Source: Rhodoferax sp. (GTDB taxonomy: Bacteria > Pseudomonadota > Gammaproteobacteria > Burkholderiales > Burkholderiaceae_C). Taken from it: DNA of 41,930 bases. Positions 1 through 7,839 of this stretch are shown piece after piece. The translations under genes and the position numbers were made by a program. The notes under the pieces are model-generated. The model did not search any database, was not told where the DNA came from, and was given only the letters and a program-made list of their open reading frames with translations. Location: the NCBI RefSeq assembly GCF_028715765.1, contig NZ_JAQURE010000029.1:1-41930 (forward strand), given 5' to 3'. Position 1 is the first letter of the stretch. Each line of letters opens with the position of its first letter.

Positions 1-70
1 TGGCCAGCAGCACCGACATGTCAAACATGCAGCGAATGCCAATGATCCCCGGTATCCCCTTTTTTGAAAA

Positions 71-784
71 CTAAAGCAGTCCTTGCTCTGAGGCAATCAC
101 GGCGGCGTGAACCCGTGAACTGACCCCAAGTTTGCGCAAAATGTGTTGCACATGAATTTTGACGGTGGTTTCCACAATGCCATGTTCGCGCGCAATTTCC
201 TTGTTGCTGGCACCGCGGGTGATGCCGCGCAGGATGTCGAGTTCGCGTGGGGACAAACTGGCGACGGCTTGCTCTGCTGGCGTGACGGGTTTGGTTGATG
301 ACGGGACTGGCTCAGCGTTCTTGCTGGGAGCTGGCTTCAATGCAGCGCTTCGGTAGGTCGCCAACAGCTTCCCCATCATTTCTGGTGCAATGATGCTGTC
401 GCCTTGAAAGGCGCGATGGACTGCGGCGGTCAGGTCGTCGCCCTCCATGGTTTTGAGTAGATAGCCACTGGCGCCGCCATGCAAGGCTGCGGCCAAGTCG
501 TGTTCGTCTTCACTCACGGTTAGCATCAAGATGCAAGCTTGGGGCGCAGCCTCTATCAATGCGGGCAGTGCATCGACACCGTTGACACCTGGCAAGTGGT
601 TGTCCAGCAAAATGACATCTGGCTGCAGTTCCTGGGCTTTTCGCAGCGCCTGGCCCGCATCTGCCACATCGCCGACCACAACCAAACCTTCGTCGCGCGT
701 CAGCAGTGCCATCAAGCCGCGGCGAAACAGGGTGTGGTCGTCTACTACCAAAATGCGAACGGGTTTGTTTTCTGGTGAAGTCAT
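71..784 (-). CDS. narL: NarL-family nitrate/nitrite response regulator
   Basis: DNA-binding response regulator of the NarL/FixJ class, 237 residues from the ATG at 784. The receiver domain spans about residues 9-125, with the acidic pair D15-D16 and the phospho-acceptor D61 in ILLDNHLPG. A proline/alanine-rich linker leads to a LuxR-type helix-turn-helix (SPRELDILRGI.. NKEIAREHGIVETTVKIHV). It lies 37 bp downstream of a NarX-type kinase on the same strand, so the two form a two-component pair that probably controls nitrate respiration genes; that role is inferred from the partner's P-box. The frame is also open from a TTG at 829 overlapping the end of narX, but residue 1 at 784 gives the usual short lead-in to the receiver domain. 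No nitrate reductase genes are visible nearby. Confidence 0.85.
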   Translation of the reverse strand: MTSPENKPVRILVVDDHTLFRRGLMALLTRDEGLVVVGDVADAGQALRKAQELQPDVILLDNHLPGVNGVDALPALIEAAPQACILMLTVSEDEHDLAAALHGGASGYLLKTMEGDDLTAAVHRAFQGDSIIAPEMMGKLLATYRSAALKPAPSKNAEPVPSSTKPVTPAEQAVASLSPRELDILRGITRGASNKEIAREHGIVETTVKIHVQHILRKLGVSSRVHAAVIASEQGLL

Positions 785-821
785 GAGCGTGGGGTAAGGG
801 AGGAACGGGGCATGCCGCGTG

Positions 822-2723
822 TCAATCAACGATGCGCGCCGCGTTGCTTGTGCTGGGGTGTGAGGGTGTAGGTAGCGTGAGTATCACAGAGCTGCCACGT
901 GACGGGGTTGAGAAAACCTCAAGGGTGGCATCAATGCGCTGGGCACGCTCTGTCATGATGCGCATCCCGACATGAGTTTCGTCGAATTGGTCGGTTTCTG
1001 GACGAAAACCAATGCCATCGTCGCGCACTGCGAATCGCCATGTCGGTTGTTGCTCAACATCCAGCCAGGCTTGCGACGCACGGGCGTGTTTGCGCACGTT
1101 GGACAAAGCCTCCTGGAGGATGTGCAGTACCTGAATTTGCACGTCGGGCGCCAGTGGCAAGCCTTGTCCCTGAATGGACAAGGTCGTTTTGACGCCACTT
1201 TGGTGTTCAAACTTTTGCAATGTAGTGGCCAGCGCTGGCTCAATGTCTTCGGTGTTGGTGCGGGTTCTGAAGTGCAGCAGCAGTTCGCGCACGTCGCCGT
1301 AGCTCTCTTTGACACCCAGGTCAATTTCTTCCAGGATTTTGGCAACTTCAGGCTCATCGCAGGTTTTGATGGCATCCCGCATCAGCTGCACCTGAATTTT
1401 CAAAAAAGCCAGCGACTGGGCTATGGAGTCATGCAATTCACGCGCCAGCAAGTGGCGCTCTTGCGACACGGCAGCCTCTTTTTCAAGCGAGTTCAGTCGC
1501 AGGTTTTCCATGCCACTGGCCAGGTGGCTGCTCAAGGCCTCCAGCAAAGACCGCTCAGCTGGGCCAGGGTTGACGCGGGCATGAAAAAACAGGTCAACTT
1601 CACCCATCAGCACGTCGTGCAAACGTACCGGGATGGTCACCACGGTTTCAAACCCTGCCCGGGCGCAGTGCGCCAGGGGCGCGGGCGTAGCACTTTGGAT
1701 CGGGATGACGTTCAGTGTGCTGCCCACGGCTGAGCCGCAATGGCAATCACCGGCATAAAGGCATTGTTCGGCATCCACTAGTGCGGCAGGCAAACCATGC
1801 GCGGCCAACATCAGGTGGCGCTGGCCGCCCTGGCTTGACCAGCGCAATGCGACACCGTCCGCATGAGAAATCTTGGCGATGTTTTTGGTGAAGTCTTGCG
1901 CCAGGGCGTCCAGCGAGGTGGCTTTGGCCACCAGGTTGGTTACTGCGTAAAGACTTTCAAGTCGCTCTGATTTTTCTTGCAATAAATTGGTTTTTTCGGC
2001 GACTTTGCCTTCGAGGTTTTTGTACATGGACTGCAAGTGCTCGGCCATGCCGTTAAAACCATCTGCCAGGGTGCCGAATTCATCACTAGAAACGCGTTCG
2101 ACCCGTGCATTGAAGTCGCCGCGCTGAATTTTTTCGATGGCTTGTTTGAGCTGCCCAACAGGTTCCAGAACGAACAAGTAGCCGGTGTACAACAGTACAG
2201 TTGCACCCACCACAACCGATGCCAGCATGCTCATTTGCAGTAAGTGGAGCAGTGCAGTCCAATGCGCAATGTGCACCTCTATGCTGTTCACAAAGGCGTC
2301 AATGTGCGACGCGAACGCCACAGTGTCAGCACGCAGCGACTCAAAAACCGTGGGCTTGGCTGCAATCCACTGGGCTCGGTAACGCGCCCAGTCGGACTCA
2401 ACCACTGCAAATCGTGCTGTGGTGTCATCATCCCAAGGAACAAACAGGGGGCGATCCGGGTCGCCGTTTTTCAGGGTGACCAAGCTGCGCTCGAATTCAG
2501 CGCTCTGGTCTGGCAACTGGCTGGTTTCACCCGTGCCCACCGACAATGACATGCGGTAAGACTGCATGCGCATGCGGCCCGCCTCATTGACGGCTGCCGC
2601 GCCGCCGTCAAGCTGCCACGACACCCACAAAGTGGCCACCGTGGCAATAAATATCAGAAGTAAAAATGGCGCCCCGACCATCAGGAGTTTGGCGCCCAAA
2701 CTCCAGTGTCGGGTGCTTGTCAT
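822..2723 (-). CDS. narX: NarX-type nitrate/nitrite sensor histidine kinase
   Basis: Membrane sensor kinase of 633 residues. Order: TM1 (about 12-36), a periplasmic region opening with a P-box-like motif (NEAGRMRMQSYRMS, residues 46-59) as in NarX/NarQ nitrate sensors, TM2 (about 161-185), HAMP (about 186-238), a GAF-like region (about 255-410), a HisKA_3 dimerisation domain with phospho-acceptor H431 in RELHDSIAQSLAFLK, and a HATPase_c domain near the C-terminus (DDGIGF). The central region carries cysteines C321, C327, C329 and C353, reminiscent of the cysteine cluster in the NarX central module; a redox role would be inference. It should autophosphorylate on nitrate or nitrite and phosphorylate the adjacent NarL. 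It follows bktB by 35 bp on the same strand, so read-through from the thiolase is possible. Confidence 0.85.
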   Translation of the reverse strand: MTSTRHWSLGAKLLMVGAPFLLLIFIATVATLWVSWQLDGGAAAVNEAGRMRMQSYRMSLSVGTGETSQLPDQSAEFERSLVTLKNGDPDRPLFVPWDDDTTARFAVVESDWARYRAQWIAAKPTVFESLRADTVAFASHIDAFVNSIEVHIAHWTALLHLLQMSMLASVVVGATVLLYTGYLFVLEPVGQLKQAIEKIQRGDFNARVERVSSDEFGTLADGFNGMAEHLQSMYKNLEGKVAEKTNLLQEKSERLESLYAVTNLVAKATSLDALAQDFTKNIAKISHADGVALRWSSQGGQRHLMLAAHGLPAALVDAEQCLYAGDCHCGSAVGSTLNVIPIQSATPAPLAHCARAGFETVVTIPVRLHDVLMGEVDLFFHARVNPGPAERSLLEALSSHLASGMENLRLNSLEKEAAVSQERHLLARELHDSIAQSLAFLKIQVQLMRDAIKTCDEPEVAKILEEIDLGVKESYGDVRELLLHFRTRTNTEDIEPALATTLQKFEHQSGVKTTLSIQGQGLPLAPDVQIQVLHILQEALSNVRKHARASQAWLDVEQQPTWRFAVRDDGIGFRPETDQFDETHVGMRIMTERAQRIDATLEVFSTPSRGSSVILTLPTPSHPSTSNAARIVD

Positions 2724-2758
2724 GGCTGTGGGGCTACTGCGGGTAATTGGTAACGCGC

Positions 2759-3946
2759 TTAAGCCACGCGTTCAAAAATAGCGGCAATCCCTTGACCGCC
2801 ACCAATGCACATGGTCACCAGGGCGTAGCGCCCGCCAATGCGTTCCAGCTCATACAGTGCTTTGACTGTGATCAATGCTCCGGTGGCACCAATCGGGTGG
2901 CCGAGCGAAATGCCTGAGCCATTGGGGTTGACCTTGGCTGGGTCAAAACCGAGGTCGCGGCTGACGGCGCAGGCTTGTGCGGCAAAGGCTTCGTTGGCTT
3001 CTATCACGTCGAGGTCGTTGACAGTCAATCCAGCTTTTTTCAAGGCCAGTTGACTGGCGGGAACCGGGCCGATGCCCATGTACATGGGGTCAACACCGGC
3101 GTGGGCGTAGGCCACCAGGCGTGCCAAGGGTTTCAGGCCGCGGGCTTTGGCGGTGGCGGCTTCCATCAGCACCACGGCAGCGGCCGCATCGTTGATGCCA
3201 GAGGCGTTGCCGGCGGTGACTGTGCCGTTTTCTTTTTGGAACGCTGGTTTGAGCTTGGCCAGGTCAGCCAGGGTGCAGTTGGGGCGGAAATGCTCATCGG
3301 TGTCAAACACCACGTCGCCTTTGCGGCTTTTGAGTGTGACCGGCATGATTTGGCTCTTGAAGTAACCGGCTTCAATGGCGCGTTGGGCACGGTTGTGGCT
3401 TTCTACCGCCAATGCGTCTTGGTCGGCGCGGGTGATGCCCCATTTGGCGGCAATGGCCTCAGCGGTCACGCCCATGTGGACGGTGTGAAAGGGGTCATTC
3501 AGGGCACCCACCACCATGTCAACCATTTTGGTGTCACCCATGCGGGCACCCCAGCGCATGTTCAGGCTGGCGTAGGGGGCGCGGCTCATGGCCTCGGCAC
3601 CGCCGCCGATGGCAATGTCGCAGTCGCCCAGCAAAATGCTTTGGCTGGCGCACACAATGGCTTGCAGGCCGGAGCCGCACAGACGGTTGACATTGAAAGC
3701 GGGCACACCTTGCGCACAGCCGCCGTTGATGGCCGCCACGCGCGACAAATACATGTCTTTGGGCTCGGTGTTGACCACATGGCCAAACACCACATGGCCT
3801 ACTTCGTCGCCCTTGACTTGGGCACGGGTTAACACTTCTCGCACGATTTGGCCAGCCAATTCGGTCGGGGCAATGTCTTTCAGACTGCCGCCGTAGGTAC
3901 CAATGGCCGAGCGGGCACCGCTCACAATCACAACTTCACGGGTCAT
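2759..3946 (-). CDS. bktB: Beta-ketothiolase / acetyl-CoA acyltransferase (BktB type)
   Basis: Thiolase of 395 residues, full length for the family. It condenses or cleaves acyl-CoA and acetyl-CoA (acetoacetyl-CoA or longer 3-ketoacyl-CoA), serving polyhydroxyalkanoate precursor supply and acyl-CoA degradation in the cytoplasm. Catalytic features are all present: nucleophile C90 in NRLCGSGLQA, the GHPIGATGA histidine motif and the C-terminal CIGGGQG cysteine. The N-terminus (MTREVVIVSG) and the overall sequence strongly resemble Cupriavidus BktB as I remember it. A good Shine-Dalgarno sequence (AAAGGAGA) lies just upstream of the ATG at 3946. No phaC or phaB is nearby, so membership of a PHA operon is not supported here; exact chain-length preference cannot be read from the sequence. 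Confidence 0.88.
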   Translation of the reverse strand: MTREVVIVSGARSAIGTYGGSLKDIAPTELAGQIVREVLTRAQVKGDEVGHVVFGHVVNTEPKDMYLSRVAAINGGCAQGVPAFNVNRLCGSGLQAIVCASQSILLGDCDIAIGGGAEAMSRAPYASLNMRWGARMGDTKMVDMVVGALNDPFHTVHMGVTAEAIAAKWGITRADQDALAVESHNRAQRAIEAGYFKSQIMPVTLKSRKGDVVFDTDEHFRPNCTLADLAKLKPAFQKENGTVTAGNASGINDAAAAVVLMEAATAKARGLKPLARLVAYAHAGVDPMYMGIGPVPASQLALKKAGLTVNDLDVIEANEAFAAQACAVSRDLGFDPAKVNPNGSGISLGHPIGATGALITVKALYELERIGGRYALVTMCIGGGQGIAAIFERVA

Positions 3947-3973
3947 CTCAAGTCTCCTTTAAGGGTTGTTAAT

Positions 3974-4003
3974 AAATAATTACGGTTTCATCTTACCGTG
4001 CAA
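3974..4003 (-). promoter_or_regulatory. Candidate bktB promoter
   Basis: On the minus strand TTGCAC (4003-3998) is followed after about 17 bp by an AT-rich block (ATTATT/TTATTTATT, near 3980-3974). ACGGT..ACCGT half-sites flank the spacer. It lies about 30 bp upstream of the bktB start, in the only AT-rich part of the gap between the SDR gene and bktB. The -10 match is poor, so this is a weak call. Confidence 0.25.
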
Positions 4004-4051
4004 TGCTGACACTTGTCGTACGCCATTTGAAGCTACTTCAGCGCACAGGGT

Positions 4052-4822
4052 TTAGCCCGCGTCTCGCACATCAGCCACCACTTGCTGGCCAAAATCTGGC
4101 CGTTGCAGCCAGGCCAGCACGCGCTGGGCGGCCTGGGCAGGCGTGGCAAGCGCACCGGTTTGCTTGAGGTGGGCAAAGTTGGCTTGGTCTGGAAAGTCGG
4201 CAGCGGGGGCGGTGCGCAGTTGCGTTTGCATGTCGGTGTCAATCACACCAGGTGCCAGTGAGCACACTTTGGCACCATGGGGGTGGCGCGCCTCATCCAG
4301 CGCCAGGCAGCGGGAAAAATGATCCATTCCCGCTTTGGCGGCACAGTAAGCGGCTTGTGATGCCATGGCACGCCGACCCAAACCTGAAGAAATGTTGAGC
4401 ACTTTTCTGCTCAAACCCGGGTTATTGCCGGTGGCGCTCAAAAATGCCGCGGTCAACAGCATGGGTGCTTCAAGCCCCACCCGCAGCGCTTGGGTCATGT
4501 CATCAGCGGGGCACTGTGCCAGTGGTGACAGGGTTGGAATGACCCCGGCGTTGTTGATCAAGGTGGCGCTTTGCAAGGTGTGCAGGGGTTGCGCTTTGAG
4601 CCAATTTGTCAGCCGTTGCGCGGCGGCAGCGGCTTGGCCTAAATCCAAAACCCATTGTTCAAGTGCGCAGGCTGCGGCAAGGGCTTGCTTGGCTAAAGTT
4701 GGCGGGGTGTGGCGTGAAATGCACAGCAGTTGATGGGTGGGTGCAAGCAATTGCTCGGCCATGGCCAAGCCCATGCCGCGCGAGGCGCCCGTCAATATGT
4801 ACAAGTGGGCTGGAGGGTTCAA
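4052..4822 (-). CDS. Short-chain dehydrogenase/reductase (SDR)
   Basis: Classical SDR oxidoreductase, 256 residues. The Rossmann nucleotide-binding motif TGASRGMG sits at residues 12-19, the NNAG motif follows in the middle, and the catalytic Ser..YxxxK set is present (NISSGLG, then YCAAKAG). It probably reduces or oxidises a small carbonyl substrate with NAD(P)H; the sequence resembles the benzil/sepiapterin reductase-like branch, but the substrate is unknown. The only plausible start is the TTG at 4822, because the next methionine falls inside the glycine motif; AAGGAG lies 5 nt upstream of it. It is the last gene of the operon with the RluA-type gene, 21 bp downstream of that stop codon. 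Confidence 0.8.
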   Translation of the reverse strand: MNPPAHLYILTGASRGMGLAMAEQLLAPTHQLLCISRHTPPTLAKQALAAACALEQWVLDLGQAAAAAQRLTNWLKAQPLHTLQSATLINNAGVIPTLSPLAQCPADDMTQALRVGLEAPMLLTAAFLSATGNNPGLSRKVLNISSGLGRRAMASQAAYCAAKAGMDHFSRCLALDEARHPHGAKVCSLAPGVIDTDMQTQLRTAPAADFPDQANFAHLKQTGALATPAQAAQRVLAWLQRPDFGQQVVADVRDAG

Positions 4823-4843
4823 GGTGGCTCCTTGGGTGGGGCT

Positions 4844-5485
4844 TTAAAAAGGCACAGGGCTTTCAAACCGAAGTGTTTGCCCGTGCAGGGGGTGGACAAA
4901 TTCAAGGCTGTGGGCGTGTAGCAGCAGCCGCTCAGAGGCAAAGGCGACTACCTCAGGTGCGTAGAGGCGGTCTCCCACAATGGCATGCCCAATGGCCAGC
5001 AAGTGCACCCGCAGTTGGTGTGAACGACCCGTGATGGGCTCCAGCAGCAATCGGGTTTGTTGGCGGGTGGTGTCTGTGTGGAGCACTTGCCAGCGCGTTT
5101 GGCTGGGTTTGCCGGTTTCAAGGTTGATGACGCGCCTGGGGCGGTTAGGCCAGTCTAGGGCTATCGGCAAATCAATGCATTGCCAATGGCCAGTGTGGGC
5201 GCTTAGGCACCCGTTGACCACGGCCACATAGCGTTTGTGGATGGTGCGTGCGGCAAACGCTTGGTTCAAAACCTGCTGCACGGTCGGTGTTCTGGCCATC
5301 AACATCAAGCCCGAGGTGGCCATGTCGAGCCGGTGTACCACCAAGGCTTCAGGGTAAAGCTGCTGCACTTGGCGGCTTAAGCAGTCTTGTTTGTCTGGCC
5401 CTTTGCCAGGTACGCTCAAGAGCCCAGCTGGCTTGTGCACCACCAGCAGGGCGCTGTCTGCGTAAATGATTTCAGGCGGCGTCAA
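4844..5485 (-). CDS. RluA-family RNA pseudouridine synthase
   Basis: Isomerises uridine to pseudouridine in rRNA and/or tRNA. The catalytic motif HRLDMATSG, with the conserved aspartate, is present, as are the family blocks VVHKPAGLLSVPG near the N-terminus and ITGRSHQLRVHL in the second half. It has about 213 residues, close to E. coli RluA (about 219), and no S4 domain. The preferred start is the TTG at 5485, whose TTG overlaps the TGA of the upstream kinase (TTGA) and has GGAAG 7 nt upstream; a GTG at 5524 would add 13 residues. Target could be 23S rRNA U746 plus tRNA U32 as in E. coli RluA, but this cannot be told apart from other RluA-like paralogues by eye. Confidence 0.82.
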   Translation of the reverse strand: MTPPEIIYADSALLVVHKPAGLLSVPGKGPDKQDCLSRQVQQLYPEALVVHRLDMATSGLMLMARTPTVQQVLNQAFAARTIHKRYVAVVNGCLSAHTGHWQCIDLPIALDWPNRPRRVINLETGKPSQTRWQVLHTDTTRQQTRLLLEPITGRSHQLRVHLLAIGHAIVGDRLYAPEVVAFASERLLLHAHSLEFVHPLHGQTLRFESPVPF

Positions 5486-7623
5486 TGGCCTGCTTCCATG
5501 AGGAGTTTTTGCACTGTGGCGCACAGTTCATCCACATCATTGGGTTTATGGATGAGTGCGCGTGCGCCCGCAGCAAGTGCTGCTTGCTCGATGTCTGGGG
5601 TGACATACCCAGAGGCCAGCGCCACCGGCAACTGTGGACGAACCCGTTGCACATCGCGCAATAAATCTATCCCGCTGTAGCCGGGCATGTTGTAGTCGGT
5701 GACCAGCAAATCACAAATCAACTCAGGGTCACGCAATTGCGCCAGCCCTTGCAAGGGGTCGGTGAACGTCAATACCCGATAGCCTTGGCGGGTCAGCAGG
5801 CGCTTGAGCAAAAAAACCAGCGCCTCGTCGTCATCGACCACCATCACGGTTTGGCCTGCGCCTTTGAATGCTGTGTTTTCAGTCGGTGTGGCTGTAGGTG
5901 GCTCGGCTTGAACGTCGGTGACAGGAAAAAACAGCTCAAAAGTACTGCCTTGCCCTGGCAAACTTTGAACTTTGACATTGCCCATGTGTGCCCGCATGAT
6001 GCCGTGCACCACCGACAAGCCCAAACCTGTGCCTTGTCCGACAGGTTTGGTGGTGAAAAAGGGTTCAAAAATACGCTCCAGGGTGTCGGGCAACATACCA
6101 CAGCCGGTGTCGCAGACTGAGAGTTTGACGTGTTGACCACGCAGGCCACTGCGGCGCTCAGGCATGTCTTCTGCGCCGCGAGCGCTGCAGGAGAGTTCCA
6201 CCCGCAATTCACCCTGCTGGCTCCCAATGGCATGCACGGCGTTGTTGCACAAGTTCAGCAAGGCTTGCTCAATTTGTGTGGCGTCGGCCAACACCAGTGG
6301 GGTGTGGGGGGTAACGTGGGTTTTGAGGTGCACATTGGGGGGCAGGGTGACTTTGACCAGTCGCAAGGTTTCGTGGGTTACGTCAGCGAGTTGAATCGGG
6401 CTGCGCTTGGGTGGGTCGTTGCGGCTGAAGGTCAAAATTTGCTTGACCAAATCGCGTGCGCGTTTGCCGGCTTTGTCAATTTCATCCAAGCAAGTGGCTG
6501 CCGCGCTAAGCGCTGAGGTGTCCATTTTTGCCAGAGTGACATTACCCAAAATGGCGCTGATGATGTTGTTGAAGTCGTGCGCAATGCCCCCTGCCATGGT
6601 GCCAATGGCCTGCATTTTTTGCGACTCGCGCAATTGCGATTCAAGCGCTGCACGGTGCGCTTCCATTTTTTTACGTGCGGTGAGGTCGTGCGCAAACAAT
6701 GTGATCACATCACCCTCTGGGTGATGCTCAAAAGACAGACTCACTTCGAGCGCGATTTTTTGCCCCAGGCTGGTGAGCCCCGTCATCTCTCCCAGCTGGG
6801 CGTGGCTGGTGATGTCGCTGTAACTTAAGGCTTGTGCTGCTGCTGGTAAAAAGTCTGTCAACGGACGCCCCAGGGCTTGGTCTGCTGCGCACTGAAACAT
6901 GCTGGCTGCTGCTGGGTTGAACACCATGATGTGGTGATTTTTGTCCACACACACTATCGCATCGAGTGATGAGTTGATGATGCCAGCCAAGCGGCTTTTG
7001 CTCTCAACCAGCTGGTTGTTGCGCTCTTGCAAGGCTTGGGCACTGGTTTGCAGGGCCTGGCGCTGTGCTAGCAAAGGGCCTTGGTCAATGATGGCGCAAA
7101 TGAATCGTTCGCCTTCATCTGCGCTGTGTTCGATTCGAGCCACATGAATGTCACCCGTGAAAAAGCCATTGGAGCTGCCACTGAACTCAACTTCATCTAT
7201 TTCGTAGGCGCCCTGCTCTTTGGCCAGGAAAAAACACAGCCGAACCCGATCAAGCCCTGTACCCTTGACCAAGGGAAACAAAAAAGTCAGGGGTGGATCA
7301 GTCTCAAGTGGGCGAAACAAATCCAGCGCCCGACCATTGGTTTCCAAGATCAAGCCAGACTCTTCCACCACCATCAATGCCAATGGCACATGCGAAAAAA
7401 GCGTTACAAACCGCTCAGAGGCACCTTCAGCCTGCGCTTGGCTAAAGCGCAGGGCTTTGTTTTGAATCTCCAGTTCGGCTTGGTATTGCCGCAGGTGATC
7501 GACCAGTTTGGCGTTGGAAAATTTGTCTGGCAAGCCTGGGGGCGTGCGTTGCGGTCCACCCAACCGTTTGGGTGGGTTGTAAAACGCTTTTTTGGAAATG
7601 GGGTGGTTAAAGCGCTTACTCAA
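5482..7623 (-). CDS. Soluble PAS-PAS hybrid histidine kinase with receiver domain
   Basis: Hybrid sensor kinase of 713 residues with no transmembrane segment, so cytoplasmic sensing is likely. A basic N-terminal tail with a coiled segment (about 35-65) leads to two PAS-like regions (about 68-185 and 208-318). Then come HisKA with H349 in GGIAHDFNNIISAI, HATPase_c (NNAVHAI, DTGCGM, GTGLGLSVV), and a C-terminal receiver domain with acidic cluster D597-D599 and phospho-acceptor D643 (LVTDYNMPG). The order is that of NtrB-like hybrid kinases. The start is a TTG overlapping the stop of the 48-residue upstream gene; the next ATG lies inside PAS1. Its partner is unknown: no histidine phosphotransfer protein or sigma-54 activator is adjacent. 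The ligand cannot be inferred from the PAS domains. Confidence 0.85.
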   Translation of the reverse strand: MSKRFNHPISKKAFYNPPKRLGGPQRTPPGLPDKFSNAKLVDHLRQYQAELEIQNKALRFSQAQAEGASERFVTLFSHVPLALMVVEESGLILETNGRALDLFRPLETDPPLTFLFPLVKGTGLDRVRLCFFLAKEQGAYEIDEVEFSGSSNGFFTGDIHVARIEHSADEGERFICAIIDQGPLLAQRQALQTSAQALQERNNQLVESKSRLAGIINSSLDAIVCVDKNHHIMVFNPAAASMFQCAADQALGRPLTDFLPAAAQALSYSDITSHAQLGEMTGLTSLGQKIALEVSLSFEHHPEGDVITLFAHDLTARKKMEAHRAALESQLRESQKMQAIGTMAGGIAHDFNNIISAILGNVTLAKMDTSALSAAATCLDEIDKAGKRARDLVKQILTFSRNDPPKRSPIQLADVTHETLRLVKVTLPPNVHLKTHVTPHTPLVLADATQIEQALLNLCNNAVHAIGSQQGELRVELSCSARGAEDMPERRSGLRGQHVKLSVCDTGCGMLPDTLERIFEPFFTTKPVGQGTGLGLSVVHGIMRAHMGNVKVQSLPGQGSTFELFFPVTDVQAEPPTATPTENTAFKGAGQTVMVVDDDEALVFLLKRLLTRQGYRVLTFTDPLQGLAQLRDPELICDLLVTDYNMPGYSGIDLLRDVQRVRPQLPVALASGYVTPDIEQAALAAGARALIHKPNDVDELCATVQKLLMEAGH

Positions 7624-7766
7624 CGCGCTGCGTTTTTTAATTTGCCACGCACGGGCACCACTGTTACCACAGTGGGGCGCACAGCGTCAGCAGACACGGG
7701 TTTAGGGGGGGATGTGTCTTTTTTAGGTTTTTTAACCATTTTGTTGTTTTGTTGACCTTTTGCCAT
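7620..7766 (-). CDS. Small basic conserved-type protein (48 aa)
   Basis: A short gene with strong start signals: ATG at 7766 preceded by AGGAG with 5 nt spacing. The product has 48 residues, begins MAKGQQNNK and is very rich in lysine in its first third (KMVKKPKKDTSPPKP), followed by a valine-rich stretch (VRPTVVTVVPVRGK). There is no signal peptide or membrane segment. Proteins of this size starting MAKGQ.. with lysine runs recur in Betaproteobacteria as I remember them, without an assigned function; the charge suggests nucleic-acid or ribosome association, which is only inference. Its TGA overlaps the TTG start of the hybrid kinase, so the two are probably translationally coupled. It is the first gene of the minus-strand operon ending with the SDR gene. 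Confidence 0.7.
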   Translation of the reverse strand: MAKGQQNNKMVKKPKKDTSPPKPVSADAVRPTVVTVVPVRGKLKNAAR

Positions 7767-7839
7767 ACAAGCTCCTGTGAATGAGTAAAGATTTCATTAT
7801 CTGCCTGACAAAGCGAACTTTGATGGGGCTCACATATTT

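Noticed and set aside
1..70. Possible start of another minus-strand gene (ATG at 28) at the left edge
   Set aside because: Fewer than ten codons are visible and no clear ribosome-binding site is present, so it cannot be supported.
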